39,459 nt of DNA from Hyphomicrobiales bacterium (GTDB taxonomy: Bacteria > Pseudomonadota > Alphaproteobacteria > Rhizobiales > Devosiaceae), in the NCBI GenBank assembly GCA_027066315.1, contig JAMONZ010000053.1:1-39459 (forward strand). The letters are read 5' to 3'. The notes beneath the pieces are model-generated. The model was not told where the DNA came from. It did no database searches and saw only the letters and a program-made list of their open reading frames with translations. Of the stretch, positions 1-8,251 are shown in pieces (position 1 is the first letter of the stretch; each line of letters begins with the position of its first letter). The position numbers and the translations under genes are program-made.

Positions 1-1041
1 CTCATCTAACGCTCCACATGTTGCGCCATGACCACATATAACATCATCGGCATAAATTTCTAATTCTGGTTTGACTAAAATTTCTGCGTTATCTGAGAGC
101 ATTAAACCTTGGCTCATCATTTTTGCGTCAGTTTTTTGGGCATCACGTGCAACAACAATCTTTCCTTGAAAAATTGCTTTTGAGCGTCCTCGTGCAACAG
201 ATTTATACATTTCAGTAGAAGTAGTATTTGGCACATTGTGCCGTACATCTATTGTTATGTCAGAATGCTGACCATCATCAACCAACGATAACCCACTTAA
301 ATCTGCATGAGCATCTTCGCCGTTAAAAGTTGCAAAAAGCTGAGTGCGTGATAGGTCTGAGCCGTCATGAATTATTAGTGACCTTAAATTTGCACCCTGC
401 TCAATGGCATATTGTATTGTTTGAAAATGGCGGGCTTTATTGCCAGATAAATCAACCATTATATGAGTGGCTTTGGCGTTTTTACCCAAACTTATATTGC
501 TTGCATGATTGCTAAAATGCGCTTCATTAGAGCCAGAAAACACCTCAATTATTGTAGCACTTGAATTATCTAGTATATTTAGTTCAAGGCCATCATTCAC
601 ATGAGTGGCTTTGCCTTCACTTCGCCTATCAATATAAACTATTTCAACAATTTCACCTTGCAAATCAAGGTTGAGAGTTTCTTTTGAAAGGGCTGAGTTT
701 AATTGCGCCAAAACATCATGATTTGGCTCACCTATGCCACCCTTAGAGGTGCTAATAGTCACGCCAGCGGGAGGAGTTGTAGATAATGTTTGCACCCCAC
801 CATTGATAATGGATAATTCATAGGCATTATCAATTTTAAATGCCTTGATGCTTGCACTTTTTACATTATCACAAACTTGCGGAATATCAGCCAGCAGCAT
901 TTTCAAATCGCTATAATGATAATGCTCATTGCGGCGGGTTGGTAGCCCTGTTTTTTGAAAACTTTGGGCAATATTGCTTGCCCCAGCTTTTTTTAAGGCT
1001 GTGTAGATTATCTCTTCGTCTTTATTTAATTTAATTGCCAT
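1..1041 (-). CDS. sufD: SufD, Fe-S cluster assembly scaffold subunit (C-terminus cut by window edge)
   Basis: SufD is the partner of SufB in the SufBC2D complex, which assembles Fe-S clusters in the cytoplasm. The reading frame is open from an ATG at 1041 to the window edge, 347 codons with no stop, so the C-terminus lies outside. Towards the end of the visible part is the typical SufB/SufD beta-helix signature: a GRSKAIFQGKIVV stretch, then DAKMMSQGLMLSDNAEI, then VKPELEIYADDVMCGHGAT. This block is shared by SufB and SufD, but SufB is already present upstream, and the weakly conserved N-terminal half fits SufD. It follows sufC by 11 bases, so it is the fourth gene of the operon. The identification is firm; only the missing end is uncertain. 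Confidence 0.93.
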   Translation of the reverse strand, partial: MAIKLNKDEEIIYTALKKAGASNIAQSFQKTGLPTRRNEHYHYSDLKMLLADIPQVCDNVKSASIKAFKIDNAYELSIINGGVQTLSTTPPAGVTISTSKGGIGEPNHDVLAQLNSALSKETLNLDLQGEIVEIVYIDRRSEGKATHVNDGLELNILDNSSATIIEVFSGSNEAHFSNHASNISLGKNAKATHIMVDLSGNKARHFQTIQYAIEQGANLRSLIIHDGSDLSRTQLFATFNGEDAHADLSGLSLVDDGQHSDITIDVRHNVPNTTSTEMYKSVARGRSKAIFQGKIVVARDAQKTDAKMMSQGLMLSDNAEILVKPELEIYADDVICGHGATCGALDE

Positions 1042-1052
1042 GATGATTTCAC

Positions 1053-1811
1053 TTATGCACTTTCGTCATATTGGGCATAACCCTTTTCTTCTAGCTCAAG
1101 AGCTAAGGACTTATCACCACTTTTAACAATTTTACCGTTCGAGAAAACATGCACAACATCTGGAACAATATAATTTAACAAGCGTTGATAGTGAGTAATA
1201 ACCAGCATTGAGCGATTTTCATCACGTAAAGCATTCACCCCTTCAGATACAATTCTAAGCGCATCAATATCTAGGCCTGAATCTGTTTCATCGAACACGC
1301 ACATTTTTGGCTTTAACAATGCCATTTGTAAAATCTCAGCACGTTTTTTTTCACCACCAGAAAAACCAACATTAAGAGGGCGTTTAAGCATTGAGTTATC
1401 AATCTCAAGCAATTTTGCGGCGGCCTTTACCTCTCGCATGAAATCTGGAGTAAGCAATTCATCTTCACCACGGGCTTTTCGCTGGGCATTCATCGCAGCC
1501 TTAAGGAAAGTCATTGTTGCAACACCAGGGATTTCAATTGGATATTGAAAGGCCAAAAATAACCCTGCACTTGCTCGCTCATTTGGATCAAGATCTAAGA
1601 TGTTCTTACCATCTAGCAAAACCTCCCCTTTGGTAATTTCATATCCTTCTTTACCCGCCATCACATAAGAAAGCGTAGATTTACCAGAGCCATTACGCCC
1701 CATAATTGCGTGAACCTCGCCCTTAGGAATGGTCAGGTTCACCCCTTTTAGGATTTCTTTATCTTCAACCCGAACGTGCAGGTCTTTAATTTCAAGCATA
1801 TTTTTGCTCAT
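1053..1811 (-). CDS. sufC: SufC, Fe-S assembly ATPase
   Basis: This is the ABC-type ATPase of the SufBC2D scaffold; ATP hydrolysis drives the SufB-SufD rearrangement during cluster assembly. It has 252 residues, the usual length. Walker A is GRNGSGKST at about residues 38-46. The ABC signature FSGGEKKR is near 153-160 and Walker [12 protein letters not shown], follows. The E-T-D-S-G-L-D form and the HYQRLL stretch after the switch region are characteristic of SufC rather than transporter ATPases. There are no membrane segments. It is separated from sufB by a 260-base repeat-rich insertion, unusual for an otherwise tightly packed operon, and is 11 bases from sufD. Confidence 0.97.
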   Translation of the reverse strand: MSKNMLEIKDLHVRVEDKEILKGVNLTIPKGEVHAIMGRNGSGKSTLSYVMAGKEGYEITKGEVLLDGKNILDLDPNERASAGLFLAFQYPIEIPGVATMTFLKAAMNAQRKARGEDELLTPDFMREVKAAAKLLEIDNSMLKRPLNVGFSGGEKKRAEILQMALLKPKMCVFDETDSGLDIDALRIVSEGVNALRDENRSMLVITHYQRLLNYIVPDVVHVFSNGKIVKSGDKSLALELEEKGYAQYDESA

Positions 1812-2071
1812 GTTATTTCGCCTTTGAGATATTTATATGTAAATTTTTTGTTGGGAGTTTTCTTGAAGGATAATGCTAGATGGTTCGACAGGCTCACCAT
1901 GAGGGGTGGGTTTATGTGCATTATGTAGGAAAAGAACTGCCTTACCCTTAAGAGTATTTTTCTTGCTGGACAGAGAGCTACTGGATGGCGGGTCAACACA
2001 CTAGTGTGCAAGCCCGCAATGACTGTAAAGAAAGTTGCAATAACGAAAGGGAAGAAGAATTGTTGCACCAT
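1812..2071 (-). repeat. Repeat-filled insertion between sufB and sufC, carrying an 87-codon open frame
   Basis: In place of the few bases expected between sufB and sufC there are 260 bases of repeat-like sequence. Near 1875-1905 lies an element that reads MVSLSNH on the minus strand, a well-known dispersed bacterial palindromic repeat. Around 1970-2025 is an element of the type GCGGGTCAA...CCCGCAATGAC, with the inner palindrome CACACTAGTGTG at 1998-2009. An open frame (2071 down to 1808, 87 codons) starts directly after the sufB stop and overlaps the sufC start by four bases. Its product is not recognisable as a protein family; it reads as translated repeat. I treat it as a repeat insertion, although the unbroken frame could allow translational coupling across it. 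Confidence 0.7.
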
Positions 2072-3541
2072 CTAACCAACACTCCCCTCAAGAGAAATAT
2101 TTATTAGTTTTTGCGTTTCAACCATGAATTCCATTGGTAAATGCTGCAACACATCACGCACGAAGCCGTTTACTATTAATGCAACCGCTTCTTCTTCATT
2201 TAAGCCACGCTGTTGACAATAAAACATTTGATCGTCTGAGATTTTTGAAGTCGTTGCCTCATGCTCAAATACAACTGAAGAATTTTTTGCTTCAATATAT
2301 GGAATGGTGTGTGCGCCACATTTATCGCCGATTAGCAAACTATCGCACTGGGTAAAATTTCTTGCCCCTTTTGCCTTTTTATGAGCAGAAATTAGCCCAC
2401 GATAAGTATTGTCTGAAAAACCAGCTGCAATACCCTTGGCAATTACTTTGCTTGAGGTGTTTTTGCCTAAATGGATCATTTTTGTGCCGCTATCAATTTG
2501 CTGATAACCGTTTGAAATGGCGATAGAGTAGAATTCACCACGAGAGCCATCACCACGTAAAATACAGCTTGGGTATTTCCATGTAATTGCCGAACCTGTT
2601 TCAACCTGTGTCCATGAAATTTTGGAATTATCACCACGGCAATCACCACGCTTGGTCACAAAATTATAAATACCGCCAACGCCCTCTTTATTGCCCGGAT
2701 ACCAATTTTGCACGGTTGAATATTTGATCTCAGCATTCTCTAAAGCCACTAATTCAACTACTGCCGCGTGCAGCTGATTTTCATCACGCATTGGCGCAGT
2801 GCAACCCTCTAAATAACTTACATAAGTATCTTCTTCTGCAATGATTAGAGTGCGCTCAAATTGGCCTGTGTTTTTTTCGTTGATACGGAAATAGGTTGAT
2901 AATTCCATTGGGCAACGAACACCTTTTGGAATGTAAACAAATGAGCCATCGGTGAAAACTGCACAATTTAGGGTTGAATAATAATTATCCGTCACGGGCA
3001 CAACCGAGCCGAGATATTTTTTAATTAGCTCTGGGTGTTCTTTAATTGCCTCAGAAATTGAGCAAAATATAATTCCGTCTTTTGCTAATTCTTCTCGAAA
3101 AGTCGTAACAACCGAAACAGAATCAAATACTGCGTCCACTGCAATTTTTGCGCCCTCAACCCCTGCTAAAACAGCATGTTCACTTAGTGGAATGCCAAGT
3201 TTTTTATAAGTTTCAAGTAATTCTGGGTCAACTTCATCAAGGCTTTTTGGCCCTGAGGTTGATTTTGGTGCGGCATAAAAATAAATATCGTTAAAGTCGA
3301 TCTTTGGATAATCTAGCTTTGCCCAATCTGGCTCTTTCATTGTTAGCCAGCGTTTATAAGCATCAAGTCGCCACTGTAGCATCCATTCTGGTTCATCTTT
3401 TTTTGCTGAGATGAAACGAACAATGTCTTCGCTTAAACCTTTTGGGGCTTTGTCACTCTCAATTTCAGTTTCAAACCCATATTTATATTTTTCAAGGTCA
3501 ATCTCTTTTACCTGATCGATTGTTTCTTTTATTGCTGGCAT
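2072..3541 (-). CDS. sufB: SufB, Fe-S cluster assembly scaffold subunit
   Basis: SufB is the scaffold on which the SUF system builds nascent Fe-S clusters, receiving sulfur from a cysteine desulfurase. The 489-residue length matches full-length SufB. Visible signatures include [19 protein letters not shown] in the middle, then [19 protein letters not shown], and the conserved C-terminal block [16 protein letters not shown]. That block contains the cysteine and its downstream acidic and histidine residues ([11 protein letters not shown]) that are needed for cluster assembly in the family. The stop of the desulfurase gene directly abuts the SufB start, so the two are surely co-transcribed and probably translationally coupled. 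No frameshift is seen. Confidence 0.97.
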   Translation of the reverse strand: MPAIKETIDQVKEIDLEKYKYGFETEIESDKAPKGLSEDIVRFISAKKDEPEWMLQWRLDAYKRWLTMKEPDWAKLDYPKIDFNDIYFYAAPKSTSGPKSLDEVDPELLETYKKLGIPLSEHAVLAGVEGAKIAVDAVFDSVSVVTTFREELAKDGIIFCSISEAIKEHPELIKKYLGSVVPVTDNYYSTLNCAVFTDGSFVYIPKGVRCPMELSTYFRINEKNTGQFERTLIIAEEDTYVSYLEGCTAPMRDENQLHAAVVELVALENAEIKYSTVQNWYPGNKEGVGGIYNFVTKRGDCRGDNSKISWTQVETGSAITWKYPSCILRGDGSRGEFYSIAISNGYQQIDSGTKMIHLGKNTSSKVIAKGIAAGFSDNTYRGLISAHKKAKGARNFTQCDSLLIGDKCGAHTIPYIEAKNSSVVFEHEATTSKISDDQMFYCQQRGLNEEEAVALIVNGFVRDVLQHLPMEFMVETQKLINISLEGSVG

Positions 3542-4705
3542 TTAATTCTCCTGAGCGGGATTTTTTAATCCGTATTCATGTCTTTTAAGTATTTTTTCAA
3601 AGGCAATTAAAAATGCCTCTACATCTTGTTTTGTTGAATTCCAACCAAGGCTAACTCTAAGCCTGCCAGTTGCTAATTTTGGTGAAATGCCCATAGCACA
3701 TAAAACATGACTATATGTAACTTTGCCAGATGAACAGGCAGAGCCAGAAGAGACACAAACCCCCTCTAAATCCAACCCCATAAGCGCAGTATGAGCTTTT
3801 AATTCTGGTACGGCAAAATTAATTACATTGCCCATACGCTCTGCCTCTTGGCCAAAAATAACCACATCTGAGCGTAAGTTTTTTATACCCTCTTCTATGC
3901 TGGACACCAAACCAGCAATTTTTTTTGCATCATAACTAATGGGGAAATATTTTGCCGCCGCACCAAAGCCAGCAATAAGCGGGGCTGATTGTGTACCAGA
4001 CCGCCTTCCCTGCTCTTGTCCACCACCGTGAATTATACGCACCTCATCACAATGAGATTTTACCAACAATGCGCCAACACCAACAGGGCCACCTGCTTTA
4101 TGAGCAGAGATTGCCATCATATCCACTGGACGAGATGAAAAATCCAAATCAAATTTGCCAAAAGCCTGCACCGCATCAATAAAAAGAAAATGTCTTGTTG
4201 CACCAACAAGCGTTTCAATTTGCTTGATTGGTTGAATTATACCCGTTTCATTATTCACTTCGTGCATACAAACAAGTGCAGTTTTTCCGCTTTCATCAAG
4301 TTTAAGAAGGGCATCTTTAAGCTGAGCAATGTCTATAAGGCCATTTTCAAGCAGGAAAATTTCTTCAACATCTTTGCCACTTGCCTTAGCCGCCTTTAGA
4401 GGTGCTGCGTGCTCACCGGCTGAAATAATAATTTGGTCAACCTCGAGGGCGTTTGAGCCGCCAATTATTGCTTGCGATATGCTTTCAGTTGCAGAGCCTG
4501 TGAAAATTACTTCACTTCGCTTTGCACCAGCAGTTTTTGCAACATTTGTTCTTGCCTCATCAATGATTGCATTAAGAGAGCGACCGTATTTGTGAATCGA
4601 AGATGGATTACCAGATATATCAAAAGCCGCAAGAATTGCCTCTTTTGCCTGTGGAAGCAAAACAGTTGATGCATTATGGTCAAGATAAACACTGGTTTTA
4701 GTCAT
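3542..4705 (-). CDS. Cysteine desulfurase (NifS/IscS type), first gene of the suf operon
   Basis: This is a PLP-dependent class V aminotransferase-fold enzyme that removes sulfur from cysteine and passes the persulfide to Fe-S assembly. It has 387 residues. The N-terminal YLDHNAST motif is typical. The PLP lysine is K203 in SAHKAGGPVGVGALL, and the sulfur-accepting cysteine is C324 in SSGSACSSGK. The long catalytic loop with SGSACSSG marks the group I NifS/IscS type, not classical SufS. A separate group I desulfurase ahead of sufB is the usual alphaproteobacterial arrangement; a SufS may lie beyond the left edge. The gene starts the operon, and its upstream gap holds a candidate iron-response operator. 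I leave the symbol blank because iscS, nifS and sufS are all used for it. Confidence 0.93.
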   Translation of the reverse strand: MTKTSVYLDHNASTVLLPQAKEAILAAFDISGNPSSIHKYGRSLNAIIDEARTNVAKTAGAKRSEVIFTGSATESISQAIIGGSNALEVDQIIISAGEHAAPLKAAKASGKDVEEIFLLENGLIDIAQLKDALLKLDESGKTALVCMHEVNNETGIIQPIKQIETLVGATRHFLFIDAVQAFGKFDLDFSSRPVDMMAISAHKAGGPVGVGALLVKSHCDEVRIIHGGGQEQGRRSGTQSAPLIAGFGAAAKYFPISYDAKKIAGLVSSIEEGIKNLRSDVVIFGQEAERMGNVINFAVPELKAHTALMGLDLEGVCVSSGSACSSGKVTYSHVLCAMGISPKLATGRLRVSLGWNSTKQDVEAFLIAFEKILKRHEYGLKNPAQEN

Positions 4706-4752
4706 TAATCATACTTTTTTTCATAACAAGGCCAAAACAATGCTTAATTATC

Positions 4753-4792
4753 TTGAAAGTTGTAACCTGTTTCCATTACAAAGGACTTTCAA
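4753..4792. other. Imperfect inverted repeat in the suf operon leader
   Basis: TTGAAAGT (4753-4760) pairs with ACTTTCAA (4785-4792), and the adjoining TGTAA (4761-4765) pairs with TTACA (4776-4780), leaving a four-base bulge (AAGG) on one side. It lies about 50-90 bases upstream of the desulfurase start. It could be an mRNA leader hairpin or a protein-binding site; the sequence alone does not decide. Confidence 0.4.
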
Positions 4793-4817
4793 CATGATTG
4801 CTATTTGGCAGTCAATT

Positions 4818-4840
4818 TAGTTTAGAATTATTCTAAACTA
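4818..4840. promoter_or_regulatory. Perfect palindrome resembling an Irr iron control element (ICE)
   Basis: Two 11-base arms, TAGTTTAGAAT and ATTCTAAACTA, flank a single central T, making a perfect 23-base palindrome. Its core, TTTAGAA-N3-TTCTAAA, matches what I recall as the alphaproteobacterial Irr box (iron control element), which is known upstream of suf operons. It lies between the divergent suf operon and the hydrolase gene, 113 bases before the desulfurase start. On the minus strand a TTGACT follows within two or three bases of the palindrome and could be a -35 element. Iron regulation is therefore an inference from motif plus context. Confidence 0.65.
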
Positions 4841-4960
4841 GCTATTACACATGCTAGTTTTAGGAGTCTTTAGGCGGTTCGTCAAGCAAGATTCACTCTT
4901 CTATTGCAAAGAGTGATCAATTTGAGGAAAAACCTATAAAAACGAGTTAAGGAAAAAAGC

Positions 4961-5623
4961 ATGCCAGAAGTAATGTTTAACGGCCCTGAAGGACGAATTG
5001 AAGGTCGTTACCAACCGGGTAAAGAGCCAAATGCACCCATAGCAATATTGCTTCATCCACACCCAGAATTTGGTGGCACGATGAATAATCAGATTATTTA
5101 TCATCTTTATTACATGTTTGTAAAACGGGGTTTTGCAGTCCTAAGGTTTAATTCACGTGGCGTTGGCCGCTCACAAGGAATGTTTGATCATGGCATTGGG
5201 GAGCTTTCTGATGCGGCGGCGGCTCTTGATTGGTTACAAACATTAAATAAAGATAGTAAAGCATGCTGGATTGCTGGATTTTCTTTTGGCACGTGGATTG
5301 GCATGCAATTGCTTATGCGCCGACCTGAGGTTGAGGGTTTTATTAGCATTGCACCACAAGAAAACCTTTATGATTTTTCTTTTCTTGCTCCTTGCCCGTC
5401 ATCTGGCCTTATTATTCATGGTGAAAATGACACCGTTGCACCGCCTGAATCTGTGCAAAGGCTAGTAGATAAACTTCATACGCAAAAAGGTATAACGATT
5501 GAGCAGCAAACCGTTGAAGGGGCTAATCACTTTTTTGAAGGACAGGTTGAAGATTTGATCGAGCGATGCGGGGAATATCTTGATCGCCGTCGTGCGGATA
5601 TTGCTTCTGGCGGCGGGCGTTAG
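4961..5623 (+). CDS. Alpha/beta hydrolase (COG2945-like)
   Basis: A 220-residue cytoplasmic alpha/beta-hydrolase of unknown substrate. The nucleophile elbow is GFSFG with S108. The likely acid is D157 in HGENDTVAP and the general base H190 in GANHFFEG, giving a complete Ser-Asp-His triad in the correct order. The N-terminal [16 protein letters not shown] block and the [10 protein letters not shown] stretch are typical of the small COG2945 hydrolases. There is no signal peptide or membrane segment. The ATG at 4961 follows an AAGGAAAAAAGC purine stretch. Eight bases separate it from tyrS, so the two are likely co-transcribed. It lies divergent to the suf operon and may share its regulatory gap. 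Confidence 0.88.
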   Translation: MPEVMFNGPEGRIEGRYQPGKEPNAPIAILLHPHPEFGGTMNNQIIYHLYYMFVKRGFAVLRFNSRGVGRSQGMFDHGIGELSDAAAALDWLQTLNKDSKACWIAGFSFGTWIGMQLLMRRPEVEGFISIAPQENLYDFSFLAPCPSSGLIIHGENDTVAPPESVQRLVDKLHTQKGITIEQQTVEGANHFFEGQVEDLIERCGEYLDRRRADIASGGGR

Positions 5624-5631
5624 GTTATATC

Positions 5632-6876
5632 ATGACAAATTATAAATCAGATTTTTTAAGAGTGCTTGATGAGCGTGGATTTATTCATCAAACATCTGAC
5701 GCTAGTGGGCTTGATGAGCTTTGCGCTAAAAATTCTATCACGGCCTATGTTGGTTATGATGCTACGGCTACAAGCCTGCATATTGGAAATTTGATTTCAG
5801 CTTCTATGCTTTATTGGTTTCAACAAACTGGGCATAAACCTATTGCACTTATGGGCGGTGGCACATCTATGGTGGGTGATCCCTCTTTTCGTGATGAGCA
5901 ACGAGGGCTATTAACACAAGAAAAAATTGCTTCTAATATTGATGGTATAAAAAAGATTTTTTCAAAAATTTTGAAGTTTGGTGACGGACCAAATGATGCA
6001 ATTATGGTCAATAATGCCGACTGGCTGCTCAAGCTAAATTATGTTGAGTTTTTGCGAGATGTTGGGCGGCATTTCTCGGTTAACCGCATGCTCACTTTTG
6101 ACAGCGTGCGCCTACGGCTTGAACGTGAGCAATCTCTCTCATTTTTAGAGTTTAATTATATGATTATGCAGGGGTATGATTTTGTTGAACTTAACCGCCG
6201 CTATGATTGCGTCCTACAAATGGGCGGATCGGATCAATGGGGAAATATTATTAATGGGGTTGATTTAGGCCATCGTATGGATTGTGGACAATTTTATGCA
6301 CTTACTACGCCATTGCTGACTACTTCCTCGGGTGCTAAAATGGGTAAAACTGCCAATGGTGCTGTTTGGTTAAATGAGGATTTATTTTCACCTTATGATT
6401 TTTGGCAATATTTTCGCAATACCGAAGATGCAGATGTTGAAAAATTCTTGAAAATATTCACTCGCTTATCGCTTGATGAAATTGCCCGTATTATTAGTGA
6501 TGATATTAACGAAGCGAAGAAAATTTTAGCCACTAAAGCAACAGAGGTTGTGCATGGAAGCGAAAATGCTGAACAAGCGGCAAAAACTGCTAAAGCGACC
6601 TTTGAACAAGGCGCACTTGATTTATCACTCCCAACGGTTGAAGTTTCTAAAGCTGAGTTGAATAGCGGAATTGGGCTGTTAGCGGCGTTTGTTAAGGCAG
6701 GGCTTGCGGCATCAAACGGAGAGGCACGTCGCCACGCAAAATCTGGCGCACTTAAGGTAAATGACAAACAGGCAAATGATGAGCGAGCAGTTTTAGATGA
6801 GAGCGATTTATTGCCTGAGGGTGTGATTAAGCTAAGTGTTGGGAAAAAACGGCATGTGCTTTTGAAGGTGGTTTAA
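5632..6876 (+). CDS. tyrS: Tyrosyl-tRNA synthetase
   Basis: This class I aminoacyl-tRNA synthetase charges tRNA-Tyr with tyrosine in the cytoplasm. It has 414 residues, typical of bacterial TyrRS. The HIGH motif appears as HIGN at residues 50-53, and the KMSKS loop as KMGKT at 236-240 in SSGAKMGKT. The block [11 protein letters not shown] followed by [11 protein letters not shown] is the classic tyrosine-binding region. The C-terminal 70 residues ([20 protein letters not shown]) form an S4 RNA-binding domain. It sits eight bases behind the hydrolase gene. No terminator with a clear U-run follows; repeat-rich DNA begins directly after it. Confidence 0.97.
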   Translation: MTNYKSDFLRVLDERGFIHQTSDASGLDELCAKNSITAYVGYDATATSLHIGNLISASMLYWFQQTGHKPIALMGGGTSMVGDPSFRDEQRGLLTQEKIASNIDGIKKIFSKILKFGDGPNDAIMVNNADWLLKLNYVEFLRDVGRHFSVNRMLTFDSVRLRLEREQSLSFLEFNYMIMQGYDFVELNRRYDCVLQMGGSDQWGNIINGVDLGHRMDCGQFYALTTPLLTTSSGAKMGKTANGAVWLNEDLFSPYDFWQYFRNTEDADVEKFLKIFTRLSLDEIARIISDDINEAKKILATKATEVVHGSENAEQAAKTAKATFEQGALDLSLPTVEVSKAELNSGIGLLAAFVKAGLAASNGEARRHAKSGALKVNDKQANDERAVLDESDLLPEGVIKLSVGKKRHVLLKVV

Positions 6877-7010
6877 CTCTATTACTAACAACCTCCTCCG
6901 CCGTCAATCTTGCGTAGGAGAGAACCTTTTTACGCCAAGTCTTTGGCGCATTAGACTTCTTTATAAGCTAATAAATATTCGAGAAAGTAGGTTTTTATGC
7001 TCGCTAGATA

Positions 7011-7055
7011 ACGAGCTGCTGAATTCCTGCCTTCGTAGGAATGAGCGGAAAGAAT
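7011..7055. repeat. Dispersed palindromic repeat after tyrS
   Basis: ATTCCTGC (7023-7030) and GTAGGAAT (7035-7042) form a stem around CTTC with one wobble pair. This is the common bacterial ATTCCTGCCTTCGTAGGAAT-type repeat. A shorter GCTCG/CGAGC stem lies just before it (about 6999-7016). It occupies the 253-base gap between tyrS and the convergent gene at 7130, where I see no gene. Confidence 0.55.
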
Positions 7056-7129
7056 ACTAGACTATATATTTTATCCTCTAGAATGAACAATAATTACTTG
7101 TAGCAACTATAAAATTATCAACTATAATT

Positions 7130-7711
7130 TCATTCTTCATTCCTCCCCTCAAGTTCTTTTTGATGCTCAATAAGGCGTTGATGATAGTTATCTCCATCAC
7201 CATAGCTTTCAAACGAGCGATAATATTTATGCACGCCGTGTTTTCTTAGTGAGTGCTTTATTGGACACCAGTATTTCTCAGTTCGTGCCGCAATCTCGTG
7301 TGCATATGCAATTACCCCATTACCATAAGAACAATAAGTGCAGTTGAGTTTTTCTATTATATTTAGATAGGGTAATTTTGCTCTATCATATTTAAAATAA
7401 TCTTTGCGTTTTACTTTTTCAATTTTATAGATTGGGAAGCAAATTACCTGATAGATTGTCACCATAATATCTAGTAAAGCGAAAGCAATTATTAGTGAAT
7501 ATATTATTGGAGAAGAAAGAATAAACAATATATTTGCTTCTCTTAGATAGCGAAAAACCCCAATTTTTGCATTATGGTATTTTGCCGATATTTCATCATC
7601 TAAAGTGGTAAATTTTTCTTTTGCTTTTTCACTTTGCTTAGTAAATTCCTTTTCTAAATCTTCCTCTAACTTACGGATATGAGTTATTATTTCATCTATT
7701 TTAGTGGCCAT
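7130..7711 (-). CDS. Membrane protein of unknown function with a CxxC pair
   Basis: I do not recognise this 193-residue protein firmly. Residues 1-45 are charged and probably coiled coil (many K/E, ending near KFTTLDDEISAKYHN). A hydrophobic stretch at about 60-95 (ILFILSSPIIYSLIIAFALLD and onward) forms one long or two short membrane segments. The C-terminal part contains NCTYCSYGNG, a CxxC pair, and a third cysteine in YWCPIKH, together with several histidines. That combination suggests metal binding or a redox site. The conserved-looking block IAYAHEIAARTEKYWCPIKH argues for a real protein family. It is alone between two repeat-rich gaps and reads towards tyrS. Start: ATG at 7711, in the first plausible position. 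Confidence 0.7.
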   Translation of the reverse strand: MATKIDEIITHIRKLEEDLEKEFTKQSEKAKEKFTTLDDEISAKYHNAKIGVFRYLREANILFILSSPIIYSLIIAFALLDIMVTIYQVICFPIYKIEKVKRKDYFKYDRAKLPYLNIIEKLNCTYCSYGNGVIAYAHEIAARTEKYWCPIKHSLRKHGVHKYYRSFESYGDGDNYHQRLIEHQKELEGRNEE

Positions 7712-7800
7712 AATAATTTCCCTTATTTTTCATATTATGGATTAACTTAGGAGTTAGTGTCAATTTATTGAAAAAGTAATCTACAAACTTATATATTTTC

Positions 7801-7935
7801 CCTTAGAGGGCATTAAGTCATTCCCAATTTCAGATGCTTGTTCGGCAACAAAAAACGATAATCTTCGTTTGTAGCTATGATTGGTGCGTGGTAGATATTC
7901 TTTTCTGCAATGCGTAAAATCAACTTTGGATATTC
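7801..7935 (-). pseudogene. Relic of mannose-1-phosphate guanylyltransferase (ManC/XanB type)
   Basis: In the 540-base gap 7712-8251, the minus strand reads LILRIAEKNIYHAPIIATNEDYRF and then, after a one-base frameshift in a T-run near 7850, FVAEQASEIGNDLMPSK. This matches the family block around TVLR...P.I.TN.DYRFFVAEQ..E.G, seen in GDP-mannose pyrophosphorylases. A YPK triplet just upstream may be the beginning of the family's YPKQF motif joined by deletion. Only about 40 codons survive, with no start and flanking stops, so it is a dead fragment. The rest of the gap holds the direct repeats at 8070-8133 and otherwise nothing I can identify. Confidence 0.5.
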
Positions 7936-8069
7936 ACAGACTAAGAATAAATATCTCGCTAATACTCTCCATTAAAAACAAGTAAAACTAGGTATTTAAT
8001 ACGGATATTATTTATAGTTTTTACTCTTTATATCATTACATACAAAGTGGAGTTTCATCTCAAACTCTA

Positions 8070-8133
8070 GGCACAACATCTGCTTTGCGGCGGACCATTT
8101 TAGCTTGGCACAAGCACTGCTTTGCGGCGGACC
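8070..8133. repeat. Two direct copies of a GC-rich 27-base unit
   Basis: GGCACAAN3CTGC followed by TTTGCGGCGGACC occurs at 8070-8096 and again at 8107-8133, a 37-base period with three differences between copies, all in the N3 position. The run TTTGCGGCGGACC is much more GC-rich than its surroundings. No frame across it looks coding. Confidence 0.6.
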
Positions 8134-8251
8134 TTGGGCAATAATTGTAAATAAAATCAACTAAACCCAACACTTAACAATTAAGCAAAATTATTAATAA
8201 TGGTTAGAAACAATAGGCAATTGTACCTAGCTTTAGTAAACTTAAGACAAC

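Noticed and set aside
852-1034. 60-codon plus-strand frame
   Set aside because: It lies wholly inside sufD on the other strand and has no ribosome binding site or family pattern.
1808-2071. 87-codon open frame between sufB and sufC as an ordinary gene
   Set aside because: Its translation consists of known repeat peptides (such as MVSLSNH) and has no protein-family character, so I list the region as repeat.
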